NCBI GenBank assembly: GCA_046726955.1
Contig: JBKPBQ010000599.1
Location: 1 to 15,609, forward strand
DNA: 15,609 nt
Direction of reading: 5' to 3'
DNA from: CAVPGH01 sp046726955
GTDB lineage: Bacteria; Acidobacteriota; Vicinamibacteria; Fen-336
Below are positions 15,494 to 15,609 of this stretch, piece after piece (positions within the stretch are counted from its first letter, which is position 1; every line of letters begins with the position of its first letter). The notes under the pieces were generated by a model. That model was given only the letters and a program-made list of their open reading frames with translations. It made no database searches and had not been told where the DNA came from. Made by a program: the position numbers and the translations under genes.

Positions 15494-15504
15494 AGAATTA
15501 TTCT
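15494..15504. repeat. 11-bp AT-rich inverted repeat
   Basis: AGAAT-T-ATTCT is a perfect 5+5 repeat about 60 bp from the candidate operator, in the same AT-rich divergent region. Read on the minus strand it contains AATAAT, so it might overlap a -10 element or be a second regulator site. Short enough that chance is not excluded. Confidence 0.3.
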
Positions 15505-15510
15505 TGTTGA

Positions 15511-15564
15511 CGGGTTGGGCCCTGAGGGAGGGGCGAAGAGCCAGTTGAACCCTCCGCCAACCCG
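15511..15564 (+). repeat. Inverted repeat enclosing a possible leader structure
   Basis: CGGGTTGG (15511-15518) is perfectly complementary to CCAACCCG (15557-15564), with a 38-base interior that can also pair (CCCTGAGGG, and GAGGG with CCCTC). It lies about 20 bases before an ATG at 15587 that opens a frame running off the right edge. It could be a structured 5' leader of a divergent gene. No known riboswitch class was recognised. Confidence 0.35.
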
Positions 15565-15609
15565 AGACTAGACTCCGGTTCTGCCCATGACTACCGTACC
15601 GGCCGATCC

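Noticed and set aside
1..15609. tRNA, rRNA, CRISPR array, insertion sequence or prophage genes
   Set aside because: No repeat-spacer pattern, transposase or integrase motif, or tRNA-like cloverleaf was noticed by eye on either strand.

Overview
The window is GC-rich, densely coding bacterial DNA with no RNA genes, insertion sequences or CRISPR array that I can see. The best taxonomic hint is a large stand-alone MacB/FtsX-type permease of the kind called ADOP (acidobacterial duplicated orphan permease). Alongside it are a Tat-exported Gfo/Idh/MocA oxidoreductase, an FG-GAP/ASPIC-UnbV (CRTAC1-type) protein next to a TPR protein, and several exported small-domain proteins. Together these suggest Acidobacteriota or a related soil or environmental lineage. 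This is inferred from gene content only.

Left part, plus strand (1-1905): the end of a TIM-barrel sugar phosphate isomerase/epimerase, then a Tat-signal Gfo/Idh/MocA dehydrogenase. They form a probable sugar-catabolic pair that continues left of the window. Facing them on the minus strand (1918-5129) is a two-gene unit, a secreted TPR protein followed by a secreted seven-repeat FG-GAP/ASPIC protein. Its stop and start codons overlap (TGATG), so the two are probably translationally coupled.

Middle part: 5130-5453 has no confident gene, only a possible small membrane ORF. A secreted SnoaL/NTF2-like protein (5454-5969) and a COG0212 5-FCL-like protein (6042-6773) lie on the minus strand, with an 18-bp perfect palindrome between them. 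Divergently, on the plus strand, runs a close-packed set of three genes (6904-9278): an OFA-family MFS transporter, a membrane-anchored or exported methyltransferase-like protein with a degenerate SAM motif, and a secreted small cupin.

Right part, minus strand (9303-15381): an efflux-type operon read as TetR regulator, DevC-like permease, LolD/DevA-like ATPase, HlyD/DevB-like membrane fusion protein and then the ADOP permease. The TetR stop overlaps the permease start, and the other core genes are 14-34 nt apart. A 13-bp inverted repeat (TTAACG-A-CGTTAA) lies 41 bp upstream of tetR and is a strong candidate operator, so the most economical reading is a self-regulated tripartite exporter. No outer-membrane TolC-type gene is in view. 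The last 100 bases hold an inverted repeat on the plus-strand side that could be the leader of a divergent gene starting just at the edge.

I found no clearly unprecedented system. The items most worth a second look are the tetR operator and exporter operon, the TPR/ASPIC coupled pair, the exported methyltransferase-cupin pair, the 18-bp palindrome, and the right-edge leader structure.
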